Shown: piece after piece, positions 8,639 through 17,414 of the stretch
How the letters are laid out: every line of letters starts with the position of its first letter
Numbering within the stretch: position 1 is the first letter of the stretch
Source of the DNA: Bacteroidota bacterium
GTDB taxonomy: Bacteria > Bacteroidota > Bacteroidia > Bacteroidales > VadinHA17
Direction of reading: 5' to 3'
Assembly: GCA_030706785.1 (NCBI GenBank)
Contig: JAUZNW010000005.1
Coordinates: 1 to 49,884, forward strand
DNA length: 49,884 bases
Position numbers and translations under genes: made by a program
Notes under the pieces: model-generated
The model's database searches: none
What the model was told of the DNA's origin: nothing
What the model saw: only the letters and a program-made list of their open reading frames with translations

Positions 8639-11293
8639 CTACTTCAGTCCGAACCTGTAACTGAATTTGATAAGAAACACGTTGTTAAGGTGATAATTAT
8701 CGTCATGTTTGTACAGCCTCCGGTCAAAAAGATCTCCAAGGTCATTGATATAATCCATATTCCCGGTTGGATTGGATCCGTCCCTTGTCTGGCTCCAGAC
8801 CAGATATATTGATGAGCCCGGAGAATATTCCCATCTTATTACAAGGTTTGAAAGAAATGCCTTATAGTTAAAATCCATTTTACCGATAGTATAGTCTTCG
8901 CCTCCATCCATGTTCTCATCTATGCCGTATTCATCCGCCCTGGAAGTTATCTGATCCGGAGTATAGGTATGGAACCGGCTGGTATATTTATCAGCCATGG
9001 GATCAAGGATATATTTATGGTCATAGTATCTGCCTGAGGCCACAAACGGCTGTCCCCAGTACTGAAGCGTAAGTTCAGGATTCAGATTATAATTGATCCT
9101 CAGTGATGCACTTACTGTATTCCTGTCAATACTGGCAAAGATATATCTGTCAGTATTATTAAATGTAAGATTGGTAACATACTGAAGGTCGGTGTAGGAT
9201 TTGTTATAACTGGGGCCGAGAGTAAACGAGAGGTAGTTTGTAGGCTTATAGGAAATATCCAGTTCGGAATAGCTGTTATGATAATATTTTTCAAATCCCT
9301 GATTATAGTTCGTGAAGAAATTCACTCCGAATTTCTTCCTGTTGTCTGATGAAAAACCTCCTCTGATATTCATAAATCCGGGAGTTCTCATCATCGGTCC
9401 GCCCCTGAGCATGGTTCCGTCAAGTGCATTAAGCCCGATATTACCACCCCCCCAGGCACTCCAGTAGTTTTTCAGATTGATGTTGCCATTGTATTCAAAT
9501 ATTTTAAGAAGAGAGTTTCCTCCAAAATCAAATACACCAACGACATCACAATTAAGATTATAGTTCCGGTAAATACCCTTTGGTTCCCATTGGTTATAAC
9601 CAATCCATGCAACCGAAATTATCTGGTCGGCACTTTGCATGTAACCAAGGTCGTTCGTTTCAAATCCCGGAGTCTTCCAGATAACGACTCCCATAAGGTG
9701 GATATGTCCATTATTCTTTGAGATCATCATCCTTCCCGCGTTTCCAAACAACGAGGTTCGATTAGGATCCAGCCTTGCATAGTTCTTGTCGGGACGCTGG
9801 TAATATCTTGCTGATGACATTTGCGTTTGCTCAATAGCCTCCTTCGTCCCGTTTACCTGGCTGAAAGCTGTATTAAGGCTGAACATCCAGCTCTTGTTCT
9901 TAGTGTACTGCGCAAAATCGATACCGCCGGTATAGGCTGATTTGTGCATTGTACTGGCCAGGTTTTCATTAAGCGCCCTGTTCGTTCCGGTGAAAATCCC
10001 GCCAATTATTGTCCTTCCTTCATTGTAATCCTTTTGTACCCTGCTTACTAGGTAATTGGTCATAGGTTCTACTGTTTCGTAGGACCTCGCGCCGTCAAGG
10101 TCTATTTTTGCCTTTTCCTCTGCAGTCACAGCTTCAATAAAGCCAAGTGAAAGGCCGTCCTTGGTCTTCCCGGTCAGTTTGGCAGCACCGAGGATGGATG
10201 TAGCGGTTGGGATCTCAACAGATCCTATTTCCGTATTTGCATTTCCCTGGGGCCTGCGGCCAATGCGCCTGGAATAAAACAGATTATCGTTCCCGATATC
10301 TCCATCACCTATACCCATATTGAAGTTCGTGATGTTGTTCCCTTCAATAAAGAATGGCCTTTTCTCCTTGAAGAAGGTTTCATACGCCGAGAGGTTGACC
10401 TCTGAGGGGTCAGCTTCAACCTGCCCGAAATCGGGATTTATGGTCAGGTCCATGGTCATGTTATTTGTAACCCCGATTTTAGCGTCAACACCGCCATTCA
10501 AGCCATATTTCCTGCCCTTCTCCCTGAAAGGATTTCCGGGCTCTGCCTTGAATGTCTCAGCTTTTCCGACCGCATAGGGAGTGACATCAAATATCTTCCT
10601 TGGCTTTATCTGTTCCAGTCCGGACAACTCACCGAACATATGAACGATTCCAGGTGAATCCTTCGGAATATGCTGCCAGAAGCTCGTTTCATTTTTTCTG
10701 AACAATATCCTTGCAACTTCCAGACCCCAGATATCTCCTGAGTTCTTGTCAAACCTCACCTGACTGAAAGGGATTTTCATTTCAGCAACCCATCCTTCAC
10801 CGTTGATCGATGTTTTTACCCACCAGTTCGGATCCCACGAGGAATCCTCATTCTCGCCGTCGTTTGTGAATGTCTGGTCATACTTGACCCCGCTTGAGGT
10901 GATACCAAACAGGAAAGCGGTCCGAAGGTCATGGAAGCTGTCAAGTATGATGCCAACAAGGTCACCGTCGGGAGTATCACGCCTTGTAAGCCTCTGAACA
11001 ATGCTGTCAGGGCTGGTATCATAAGCCTTGAAGGCAGCATAGAGATTATCGTCGTCAAATAAGATTTTGAACTCCGTTCTCTGCGAAACTTTTCCTCCGT
11101 TATACGGTTCAAACTGTGTAAAATCATCTATCCAGGTTCCCTGGTTCTTCCATGCATCATCATCGAGGATCCCGTCAATCACAGGAGCGGTTGTAATCTT
11201 TTCTGCCTTATACCTTTTCTTTTCAGGAGCCTGTCCGGTTGCGCCCGAGAATAATAAAAGGATGACAGAAAGGGAGGTTAAAATTCTTTTCAT
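8639..11293 (-). CDS. DUF5916 outer-membrane protein with CBM9-like N-terminal domain (first copy)
   Basis: 884 residues from the ATG complementary to 11291-11293, chosen because the signal peptide (MKRILTSLSVILLLFSG) begins there; upstream in-frame codons would only add an unlikely leader. Domain order equals that of the next gene: CBM9-like sandwich (PVIDGILDDDAW), then the DUF5916 barrel (FFIEGNNITNFN). The two copies share blocks such as DVTPY and the C-terminus NNVFLIKFSYRFGLK but differ throughout, so the duplication is old. This is the promoter-proximal gene. A 7-1-7 Fur-box-like palindrome lies 75 bases upstream, making iron regulation possible but unproven. Confidence 0.87.
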   Translation of the reverse strand: MKRILTSLSVILLLFSGATGQAPEKKRYKAEKITTAPVIDGILDDDAWKNQGTWIDDFTQFEPYNGGKVSQRTEFKILFDDDNLYAAFKAYDTSPDSIVQRLTRRDTPDGDLVGIILDSFHDLRTAFLFGITSSGVKYDQTFTNDGENEDSSWDPNWWVKTSINGEGWVAEMKIPFSQVRFDKNSGDIWGLEVARILFRKNETSFWQHIPKDSPGIVHMFGELSGLEQIKPRKIFDVTPYAVGKAETFKAEPGNPFREKGRKYGLNGGVDAKIGVTNNMTMDLTINPDFGQVEADPSEVNLSAYETFFKEKRPFFIEGNNITNFNMGIGDGDIGNDNLFYSRRIGRRPQGNANTEIGSVEIPTATSILGAAKLTGKTKDGLSLGFIEAVTAEEKAKIDLDGARSYETVEPMTNYLVSRVQKDYNEGRTIIGGIFTGTNRALNENLASTMHKSAYTGGIDFAQYTKNKSWMFSLNTAFSQVNGTKEAIEQTQMSSARYYQRPDKNYARLDPNRTSLFGNAGRMMISKNNGHIHLMGVVIWKTPGFETNDLGYMQSADQIISVAWIGYNQWEPKGIYRNYNLNCDVVGVFDFGGNSLLKIFEYNGNINLKNYWSAWGGGNIGLNALDGTMLRGGPMMRTPGFMNIRGGFSSDNRKKFGVNFFTNYNQGFEKYYHNSYSELDISYKPTNYLSFTLGPSYNKSYTDLQYVTNLTFNNTDRYIFASIDRNTVSASLRINYNLNPELTLQYWGQPFVASGRYYDHKYILDPMADKYTSRFHTYTPDQITSRADEYGIDENMDGGEDYTIGKMDFNYKAFLSNLVIRWEYSPGSSIYLVWSQTRDGSNPTGNMDYINDLGDLFDRRLYKHDDNYHLNNVFLIKFSYRFGLK

Positions 11294-11367
11294 GAAACTG
11301 CTGCTTATTGGGTTATTTTTCCCACTAATGACGTGTAATATTGAGAAATGATGCAAAAAACTGTTAT

Positions 11368-11382
11368 TTAGAATCATTCTCA
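11368..11382. promoter_or_regulatory. Fur-box-like 7-1-7 palindrome
   Basis: TTAGAATCATTCTCA has two 7-base arms around a central C; the arms match as an inverted repeat at all but one position. It resembles the 7-1-7 form of the Fur box (TGATAATNATTATCA), with about three differences. It sits between the divergent DUF5916 gene (start 11293) and the ThuA-like gene (start 11493). The resemblance is seen; iron control is inferred. Confidence 0.35.
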
Positions 11383-11492
11383 ATTTTTAATATTTATTTA
11401 GGCCGGCGAATTTAATAAAAGAAACTTTAAATGAAACCTGCCTTATAAAAAGTAAGATCAAATTCATTATCTTGGACTAAAATCTTTTGACT

Positions 11493-12305
11493 ATGATTTC
11501 ACGCAGATCATTTCTTGAAAAGGGTGCGGCTGCCACAGCTGGTGCCATAATTGCTCCCGCCGTCTTCGGAAGAGGCCTTTTAAATGAAAACCCTTCACCG
11601 TTGAAAGGGAAGAAGGTGCTTTTTGTATGGGGAGGATGGATGGGTCATGAGCCTGACAAATGCCGGGATATTTTTGTTCCGTGGATGAAATCGGAAGGAG
11701 CGGAAGTAACAGTCTCAGACACCCTTGATGCCTATGTTAACTATGATCTGAAAAATGATTTCGATCTGGTTATACAGGCCTGGACAATGGGAACAATAGA
11801 TGCCAAACAGGAAAAAGCCCTGGAAGATGCTGTTAAAGCCGGGACCGGGCTTGCAGGCTGGCATGGAGGACTGGGAGATTCATTCCGAAACAACACTGAA
11901 TACCAGTTCATGGTAGGCGGACAATGGGTGGCGCATCCGGGAGGAGTGATCGATTACAGGGTTAATATTGTTGACCATAAGGATCCCGTGACCAAAGGAT
12001 TGATTGATTTTGATATGCATTCCGAGCAGTATTACGTTCATGTGGACCCGAACGTAAAGGTACTTGCCACCACAACTTTTACGGACAAAAATGCCGACTG
12101 GATCGGAGGGAATGTGGTGCCTGTCACATGGAAGAAATATTACGGAAAGGGAAGAGTATTTTATTCCTCCCTCGGTCATGTGGCAGCTGATTTCGACGTC
12201 CCCCAGGCACTTGAAATCATGAAACGCGGCATTCAATGGGCATGCATGAGCAAATATGAATCCTTGGAGACCTGGAAACAGCCGGTATATGGGAAATTGC
12301 GGTGA
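11493..12305 (+). CDS. Exported ThuA-like domain protein
   Basis: 270 residues from the ATG at 11493. The N-terminus (MISRRSFLEKGAAATAGA) has an RR motif followed by a hydrophobic stretch, typical of a Tat signal, so the protein is probably exported folded. The body is a ThuA-like domain with a glutamine-amidotransferase-like fold (KVLFVWGGWMGHEPDKC, GLAGWHGGLGDSFRNN, HPGGVIDYRVNI, GKGRVFYSSLGH). ThuA was named for trehalose utilisation in rhizobia, but its reaction is not firmly known, and Bacteroidota have many copies near sugar-catabolic genes. No sugar genes flank it here. A TTG six bases upstream is in frame but less likely as the start. Confidence 0.85.
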   Translation: MISRRSFLEKGAAATAGAIIAPAVFGRGLLNENPSPLKGKKVLFVWGGWMGHEPDKCRDIFVPWMKSEGAEVTVSDTLDAYVNYDLKNDFDLVIQAWTMGTIDAKQEKALEDAVKAGTGLAGWHGGLGDSFRNNTEYQFMVGGQWVAHPGGVIDYRVNIVDHKDPVTKGLIDFDMHSEQYYVHVDPNVKVLATTTFTDKNADWIGGNVVPVTWKKYYGKGRVFYSSLGHVAADFDVPQALEIMKRGIQWACMSKYESLETWKQPVYGKLR

Positions 12306-12352
12306 CTCCCATAACAACAAAACTTAAAATTGTGTAATTTAATAAGTCAACC

Positions 12353-12398
12353 TTCTCCTCCATAATGGGGAGGAGAACTCCTGACGTTTACAGTCAGG
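12353..12398. terminator. Two stem-loops between convergent genes
   Basis: The first stem pairs TTCTCCTCC (12353-12361) with GGAGGAGAA (12369-12377). The second pairs CCTGAC (12380-12385) with GTCAGG (12393-12398). They lie in the 122-base gap between the convergent ThuA-like and prolyl-tRNA editing genes, the expected place for a two-way terminator, but neither is followed by a T run. The CTCCTCC/GGAGGAG arms recur at 26761-26850, which suggests a dispersed hairpin family. Confidence 0.5.
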
Positions 12399-12427
12399 GG
12401 GAAAGCGGTGGATATCATTGCATATGT

Positions 12428-12922
12428 TTAATCGTACAGTTTTATGAACTCATAGTTATTTCCCTGGTAATTAAGGAACTTTATGAAATCAGCCTGGGAA
12501 ATAATTATTGAAGCTGTATTGACATTCGGGTGAAAGGCAAGGCGTTCAAACTCCTGAAGCTTTTCATCGATGAAGACATGCACATGCTTTTCACTGTCGT
12601 TTATAAGTCCGAAGGGGGAGACTGATCCGGGCTCCACTCCAAGATACCTGTTCAGCCGCTGGTCGGATGCAAATGTCAGCTTACCCTGCCTGAGCCGCTT
12701 TTCAAGGTCATGGATATCAAGCTGCCTGAGATGTTCAAGTATTACCAGGTAATGCCTGTTCCCTTTATGGTTCCTGAAAAAGATGTTCTTGCACCTTCCC
12801 GAGTTGTAATCCTTCCAGTAGATCATGGCATCCTCAATGGTTGCAACAGGCGGATGCTCATGATATTCAAAGCTGACCGAAAGCTTTTCAAGAAGCTCGT
12901 AGAGTTCTTTTTGTCCTCTCAT
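12428..12922 (-). CDS. Prolyl-tRNA editing protein (PrdX/ProXp-ala type)
   Basis: 164 residues forming one YbaK/ProX domain. Visible family features are HPPVATIEDA near residue 23, the conserved lysine K45 in GRCKNIFFRN, FASDQRLNRYLGVEPGSVSPFGL, and the C-terminal AFHPNVNTASI. Free-standing proteins of this kind hydrolyse mischarged Ala-tRNA(Pro), correcting errors of prolyl-tRNA synthetase in the cytoplasm. It is the last gene of a minus-strand group; its start overlaps the stop of rnhA by 4 bases, implying translational coupling. The exact editing specificity (Ala or another residue) cannot be read from the sequence. Confidence 0.88.
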   Translation of the reverse strand: MRGQKELYELLEKLSVSFEYHEHPPVATIEDAMIYWKDYNSGRCKNIFFRNHKGNRHYLVILEHLRQLDIHDLEKRLRQGKLTFASDQRLNRYLGVEPGSVSPFGLINDSEKHVHVFIDEKLQEFERLAFHPNVNTASIIISQADFIKFLNYQGNNYEFIKLYD

Positions 12923-13413
12923 CGTTCCACCTCATTAAACAGCGTATCATTCTCATCACCGGGCCTGTATCCGGTATCCTCAGACAGATTGTACTTTCCG
13001 TAGGCTTCGGTTGCCAGGCGGTCGCACAACTCATTCTCAGGAGTGTTGTTATGTCCTTTTATCCACACGAAACTTACTTTATGCTGCCGGTACACCTTCA
13101 GGAATCTCTTCCAGAGATCGCAATTCTTTTTCTTTTTGAAGGACTTTGTTTCCCATTGAAATACCCAGCCTCTGGTGACCGCATCCGCCACATATTTTGA
13201 GTCGGTATATATAACCACTTTACTTCCGGGTATCTTAAGGGCTTCCAGGCCGACGATAACTGCAAGCAGCTCCATACGGTTGTTGGTTGTAAGACGGAAA
13301 CCTTCCGATTTTTCAAGCCGGTGTCTCCCGTAAATAAGCACCACGCCGTATCCGCCCGGGCCCGGATTCCCGCTTGATGCACCGTCGGTATAGATTGTTA
13401 TTTCACCTGACAT
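12919..13413 (-). CDS. rnhA: Ribonuclease HI
   Basis: 164 residues, close to the usual 155. The catalytic acids are D10 (IYTDGASSGNPGPGGYG), E48 (TNNRMELLA), D71 (IYTDSKYV) and D131 (ELCDRLA), with the supporting His121 (IKGHNNTPEN). The enzyme cuts the RNA strand of RNA-DNA hybrids in the cytoplasm. The KSFKKKKNCDLW stretch is the basic handle region. It overlaps MarC by 11 bases upstream and the editing gene by 4 bases downstream, so it lies inside a compact operon. With rnhB at 16211, both RNase H types are encoded within 4 kb. Confidence 0.95.
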   Translation of the reverse strand: MSGEITIYTDGASSGNPGPGGYGVVLIYGRHRLEKSEGFRLTTNNRMELLAVIVGLEALKIPGSKVVIYTDSKYVADAVTRGWVFQWETKSFKKKKNCDLWKRFLKVYRQHKVSFVWIKGHNNTPENELCDRLATEAYGKYNLSEDTGYRPGDENDTLFNEVER

Positions 13414-13987
13414 GTTTCAGTATGATCCCGGTGTTGGTAAGGAAGAGCTTAATAGCGATTGAAAGGAGAATCACCCCAAATACCTTTTTCAAGATCTGCA
13501 ATCCTCCATGGCCCAGAAATTTTTCGAAGAAGGCTGTAAGGCGGAGAACAAGGTAAATGACCACCATATTAAGCACCAGAGCGATGAAGATGTTTATAGT
13601 ATGGTACTCAGCTTTCAATGAAAGTATGGTCGTTATTGAACCCGCACCTGCAATAAGAGGAAATGCTATAGGGAATACCGATCCGCCTCCATGCGAATCT
13701 GTTTTGAAAAGCTCAACTCCCAGTATCATTTCCATAGCGATGAGGAAAATAATGAAGGAACCGGCAATGGCGAATGAAGATACGTCGATGCCGAAAATCC
13801 CGAGCAGCGGGCTGCCGATAAACAGGAACGCCAGTAAGATAAGAAAAGAAACAACTGTAACTTTCCAGGGATGTACATCGCCTGATTTTGATTTTAAATC
13901 GATAATAATAGGAATAGATCCCGGTATGTCAATAATGGCAAACAGGACCATGAAAGCTGCCAGGATTTCAATGATGTCAAAATGCAT
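13403..13987 (-). CDS. MarC-family integral membrane protein
   Basis: 194 residues, the usual length for the MarC/UPF0056 family. About six hydrophobic segments are visible, beginning with EILAAFMVLFAIIDIPGSIP, a typical first helix with the conserved Pro-Gly. Later parts include AFLFIGSPLLGIFGIDVSSF and AMEMILGVELF. The family's function is unknown; despite the name it is not an established drug-resistance factor. It starts 3 bases after the S46 peptidase stop and overlaps rnhA by 11 bases, so the four genes from 16144 down to 12428 probably form one transcript. Confidence 0.88.
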   Translation of the reverse strand: MHFDIIEILAAFMVLFAIIDIPGSIPIIIDLKSKSGDVHPWKVTVVSFLILLAFLFIGSPLLGIFGIDVSSFAIAGSFIIFLIAMEMILGVELFKTDSHGGGSVFPIAFPLIAGAGSITTILSLKAEYHTINIFIALVLNMVVIYLVLRLTAFFEKFLGHGGLQILKKVFGVILLSIAIKLFLTNTGIILKHVR

Positions 13988-13990
13988 AGT

Positions 13991-16144
13991 TTACTGCACT
14001 ATATCCATTTCATCAACCAGGCGTTTTGCTCCTGCATAAATATCTATCGTCCAGAGGACACACCTGATATCGACAGCAATAGTCCTCTGGAGAGCCGGTT
14101 CATATGCAACATCCCCGCTCATTGCCTCCCAGTTCCCATCGAATGCAAGCCCGATAAGCTCGCCGTTCGCATTCATGACCGGGCTGCCCGAATTACCCCC
14201 TGTAATATCATTGGTTGTGAGGAAACAAACCGGCATGTATCCTTTTTGCGATGCATATCTTCCAAATTCCTTTTTGTTGTTCAGGTCGATAAGTCTCTGG
14301 GGTAGCTCAAATTCATAATCTCCCGGTTTATATTTGTCCACAACTCCCTGCATTGAGGTGTAGTACTTATAGGTAACGGCATCTTTAGGGTCGTAACTTT
14401 TTATTGTCCCGTAAGTGAGCCTCATGGTGAAATTGGCATCGGGGTATAATGTCTTGTCCGGCATCATCTCCCGGAGGGCTGCAATCCAGAGCCTTCTTCC
14501 CTTCGTCAGGTCATCGTCAAACCTGCTTAGCTCCCTGGACACTTCACTGCTTACCTTGTTTATTGACTGGCTAGCCAGGTAAACCGGATCATTCTCAAGA
14601 ACCTTCTGACTGGGTTTTTCAAGAAAGGCATTAAGCCTGGATTCATCAGCAAATACCGACCTCGCGAACATGTTGTCAATGAATTTATCAATATTACCTT
14701 TGAATTTTTTATCCACAATATTCGCGTAGAAATCAGGATGGAATTTTGCAGGGATGTCACTCCTGTAAAGATTTAGCATGGCTTTCATCACCTTCTGGTC
14801 GGTAGGGGGATTATAATTCTTGTAGAATGACCTTGAAAAATCCTTTACCCTTGCAGCTGCATCAGTAACCTTTTGATTATCTCCTGATTCGAGTGCATTG
14901 ATCAACATTGAAGCCATTCTTCCCATACCAAGGAGCTCACATCCCTGGCTGAAGCACTCACTGATATACTGCTGGGCATTGGCGAATTGGGCCCTTCCTT
15001 CCTCAGCTGTCCGGATAAGATTCAGGGCATCACCATATTTTGCCTTCCTTGCAGGATCTTCAGTAACCCATTTATTGAATTGATCTTCAATCTGCTCTTT
15101 CTTTGCCTTAACATTAAGCCTCTGAAGCCCGGCCAGCTGACCTATAGAATACTTCCAGTAATTTGATGATCCCGAGTATTTGGATGCATATTGAATATCC
15201 ACTTTCTCACTGGCTTTCATGTCTGCCATAAGGATGTCCTGCCTTATTCCACGGATCTTTATTCTGTTCGGATGGGTTATCTTGAGGAGCTCATCCACTT
15301 CATATGAAGTTGCATACCTTTGAGTCCTTCCAGGGTATCCGAGGATCATTGCATAGTCGCCTTCATTAAGGTCCTTTATTGACACTTTAAGCCAGTTTTT
15401 AGGCTTGAGCGGAATATTTTCCTTTGAATAGGGAGCTGGCTTCCCGTCGGGACCGGAATAAACTCTGAAAACGCTGAAGTCAACCGTATGGCGAGGCCAT
15501 TCCCAGTTGTCGGTGTCAAAGCCGAACTTACCTATTGATGAAGGCGGAGCGCCAACAAGCCTTACGTCATTATACCGTTGATAAACAACAAGATAGAAGT
15601 TATTTCCTCCGTAAAAACTTTGCACCTGTGCCGTATAGTCAGTTCCTTCAGTGGCCCTGGTTTCAATTTCGGAACGCACTTTATTTATCGCTGAATTCCT
15701 TTCCTGTTCACTCATTTTATCATTTATGGCAGCTAGCACCTTGTCGGTGACATCTTCGATGCGTATAAGAAAAGTCACCGAGAGTCCGGGATTCGGAAGT
15801 TCCTGATCCCTGGTCATTGCCCAGTAGCCATCCTTAAGATAATCATGCTCAACGGAGCTGTGGGCCTGTATCTGTCCATAACCGCAGTGGTGGTTTGTGA
15901 GAAGGAGTCCCTGCGATGAAACAATCTCACCCGTACAACCACCGCCAAATATTACAACTGCATCCTTGAGACATGCCTTATTGATACTGTAAATGTCTTC
16001 AGCCGAAAGTTTGAAACCCAGCCCGGTCATTTTGCCGATATTGAGTTTTTCGATCAGTGGCAGAAGCCACATACCTTCGTCTGCCCTGGCCTTAAATCCC
16101 AGGCTTAGAATAAGGATTATTAATACTGCAAGTATTTTTTTCAT
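13991..16144 (-). CDS. S46 dipeptidyl-peptidase (DPP7-like)
   Basis: 717 residues with a signal peptide, so periplasmic. The chymotrypsin-like triad is His86 (TNHHCGYG), Asp222 (WPRHTVDF) and Ser652 (GGNSGSPV). The residue 18 after the serine, which governs specificity in S46, is Gly670 (LAFDGNWEAMSGD). The same position is Gly in hydrophobic-preferring DPP7 and Arg in acidic-preferring DPP11, so a DPP7-like preference is predicted. Such enzymes release N-terminal dipeptides for amino-acid-fermenting Bacteroidota. The family usually has PRHTGDF; here the Gly is Val. It is the first gene of a four-gene run and has a TATCTTTG box upstream. Confidence 0.92.
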   Translation of the reverse strand: MKKILAVLIILILSLGFKARADEGMWLLPLIEKLNIGKMTGLGFKLSAEDIYSINKACLKDAVVIFGGGCTGEIVSSQGLLLTNHHCGYGQIQAHSSVEHDYLKDGYWAMTRDQELPNPGLSVTFLIRIEDVTDKVLAAINDKMSEQERNSAINKVRSEIETRATEGTDYTAQVQSFYGGNNFYLVVYQRYNDVRLVGAPPSSIGKFGFDTDNWEWPRHTVDFSVFRVYSGPDGKPAPYSKENIPLKPKNWLKVSIKDLNEGDYAMILGYPGRTQRYATSYEVDELLKITHPNRIKIRGIRQDILMADMKASEKVDIQYASKYSGSSNYWKYSIGQLAGLQRLNVKAKKEQIEDQFNKWVTEDPARKAKYGDALNLIRTAEEGRAQFANAQQYISECFSQGCELLGMGRMASMLINALESGDNQKVTDAAARVKDFSRSFYKNYNPPTDQKVMKAMLNLYRSDIPAKFHPDFYANIVDKKFKGNIDKFIDNMFARSVFADESRLNAFLEKPSQKVLENDPVYLASQSINKVSSEVSRELSRFDDDLTKGRRLWIAALREMMPDKTLYPDANFTMRLTYGTIKSYDPKDAVTYKYYTSMQGVVDKYKPGDYEFELPQRLIDLNNKKEFGRYASQKGYMPVCFLTTNDITGGNSGSPVMNANGELIGLAFDGNWEAMSGDVAYEPALQRTIAVDIRCVLWTIDIYAGAKRLVDEMDIVQ

Positions 16145-16181
16145 GTTGTGAAGTATTTAATTATGTGTAAAAAACAATCGA

Positions 16182-16189
16182 CAAAGATA
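16182..16189 (-). promoter_or_regulatory. TAnnTTTG box before the S46 peptidase gene
   Basis: Reads TATCTTTG on the minus strand, an exact match to the Bacteroidota -7 consensus TAnnTTTG. It leaves about 37 bases to the start codon at 16144. A clear TTTG -33 element at the usual spacing is not visible. It lies between the rnhB stop and the S46 start, so the S46 operon probably has its own promoter. Confidence 0.5.
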
Positions 16190-16210
16190 AAGGATTATTT
16201 GAGCGTGATA

Positions 16211-16810
16211 TCAGAAATCAAAGGCAAGCTGGGTATTGAAGAGTGTAAAGGATTTTCTGTGATAAGGAGAAAGCCCGTGCTTCAGAAGTGCATCCCTGTG
16301 AAATTTTGTCCCGTAACCCTTATTCCTTTTCCAGCCGTAGTCGGGATATTCATCGTGAATCTTTTCCATGAATTCATCACGGAATGTCTTGGCGAGTACT
16401 GACGCAGCGGCTATTGGAAAGAACAGGCCGTCACCTTTAATTATAGTTTTATATTTAATATCCTTATATGGGAAGAACCTGTTCCCGTCAATGAGCAGGA
16501 ATTGCGGTTCCTTCGACAGACCTTCAATCGCCATGTGCATTGCCTTGACCGATGCCCGCAGGATATTCATTTCATCTATCTCTTCATTTCCGACAAATGC
16601 CACCTTCCATGCTATGGCTGAACTGATTATCTCGTCCCTGAGCTCTTCGCGCTGCTTCGCCGACAGCTTCTTTGAATCATTCAGGACCGGATGCTTGTAG
16701 TTTTTTGGCATAATGACAGCAGCTGCAACGACAGGACCTGCAAGGCAGCCCCTTCCTGCTTCGTCACAGCCGGCTTCGATAAGGTTATTGTATAGAAATG
16801 ATCTGAGCAT
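16211..16810 (-). CDS. rnhB: Ribonuclease HII
   Basis: 199 residues, normal for the family. The signature CDEAGRGCLAGPV gives D16 and E17; further acidic residues are D108 (LLIDGNRF) and D145 (AKTFRDEFM). The C-terminal segment GWKRNKGYGTKFHRDAL and HGLSPYHRKSF is the conserved substrate-contact region. The enzyme cuts next to single ribonucleotides in DNA and starts ribonucleotide excision repair in the cytoplasm. It lies upstream of the S46 operon on the same strand, with a separate promoter box between them. The region upstream of its start is a 604-base gap without a gene. Confidence 0.95.
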   Translation of the reverse strand: MLRSFLYNNLIEAGCDEAGRGCLAGPVVAAAVIMPKNYKHPVLNDSKKLSAKQREELRDEIISSAIAWKVAFVGNEEIDEMNILRASVKAMHMAIEGLSKEPQFLLIDGNRFFPYKDIKYKTIIKGDGLFFPIAAASVLAKTFRDEFMEKIHDEYPDYGWKRNKGYGTKFHRDALLKHGLSPYHRKSFTLFNTQLAFDF

Positions 16811-17142
16811 CAGAGGGTTCTTTCATAAAAGGTCGTCACGCAAATTAAGAATTAAAAACCCGACTTCCAAAAGAGAAATTAACATCTTCGCATTTCAAGG
16901 CACAATGCGGTATCTAACAGGTTATTCACCTGTTTTATCAACAATTTGTTAATTATTTTCAGAAGTTACGGTTTTCCTGCTTCCTGAAGGGCTCTTTTAT
17001 AAGGACTTACACAGATACACGGACCTGTCTGCCGTCAGGCAGGGAAATCACAGGTACACAGAGTCAGGAAATCAAACCTCAGTGGATCTGTGGTTCTCAT
17101 ACAACTAAATTATCCGATATTAAATCATAAAAACAATTCCAT

Positions 17143-17170
17143 GCATCTTGTATCTTGAACCTTACATCTT
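17143..17170. repeat. Heptamer tract, four units
   Basis: Four consecutive 7-base units, each ending in CTT (for example gcatctt and gtatctt). The first two units differ by a single C/T change. It lies inside the gene-free region between rnhB and prfB and is one of the 7-base-period tracts of this window. Confidence 0.55.
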
Positions 17171-17255
17171 TTTTCGCCATTGTAATCACGGCGTGCAGAG
17201 TGTCTTTTAATTGTTACACAGTAGTACGGTCCTGCTGTCTCACGGGCAGGCTCCA

Positions 17256-17283
17256 CATCCTATGCTCCCTGCTCCTTGCTTAA
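17256..17283. repeat. Heptamer tract, four units
   Basis: Four 7-base units, three beginning with TGCT (tgctccc, tgctcct, tgcttaa). It lies about 85 bases after the preceding heptamer tract but uses a different unit, in the gene-free region upstream of prfB. Confidence 0.5.
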
Positions 17284-17391
17284 TGCCTGGAATCCTGCCT
17301 CTGGTATCTTAAAATTTAGCAAAAGCACTGTGATCTCCAAAATCGTGACCAACTTTACAGGTGACTGGCCGGATTATTTTATGAAAAAAAC

Positions 17392-17399
17392 TAAATTTG
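17392..17399 (+). promoter_or_regulatory. TAnnTTTG box before prfB
   Basis: TAAATTTG matches the Bacteroidota -7 element exactly and ends 15 bases before the prfB ATG at 17415, which would give a very short leader. No clear -33 TTTG was found at the expected distance. Confidence 0.45.
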
Positions 17400-17414
17400 C
17401 GCAAACTCTGAAAA

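Larger units (their letters stand above)
16811..17414. other. 604-base intergenic region between rnhB and prfB
   Basis: I see no supported coding region here; open frames are short and lack family features. It separates divergent rnhB and prfB. Contents that can be named are short repeat-like text around 17010-17070 including an imperfect CCTG/CAGG stem-loop, two 7-base-period tracts (17143-17170 and 17256-17283), and the prfB promoter box at 17392. Confidence 0.6.

Noticed and set aside
5939-11293. The two DUF5916 genes as an assembly duplication
   Set aside because: They differ by many substitutions along their whole length, so they are true paralogues.
13557-14039. A 160-residue plus-strand frame opposite MarC
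   Set aside because: It is the complement of a well-supported membrane-protein gene and has no motif of its own.
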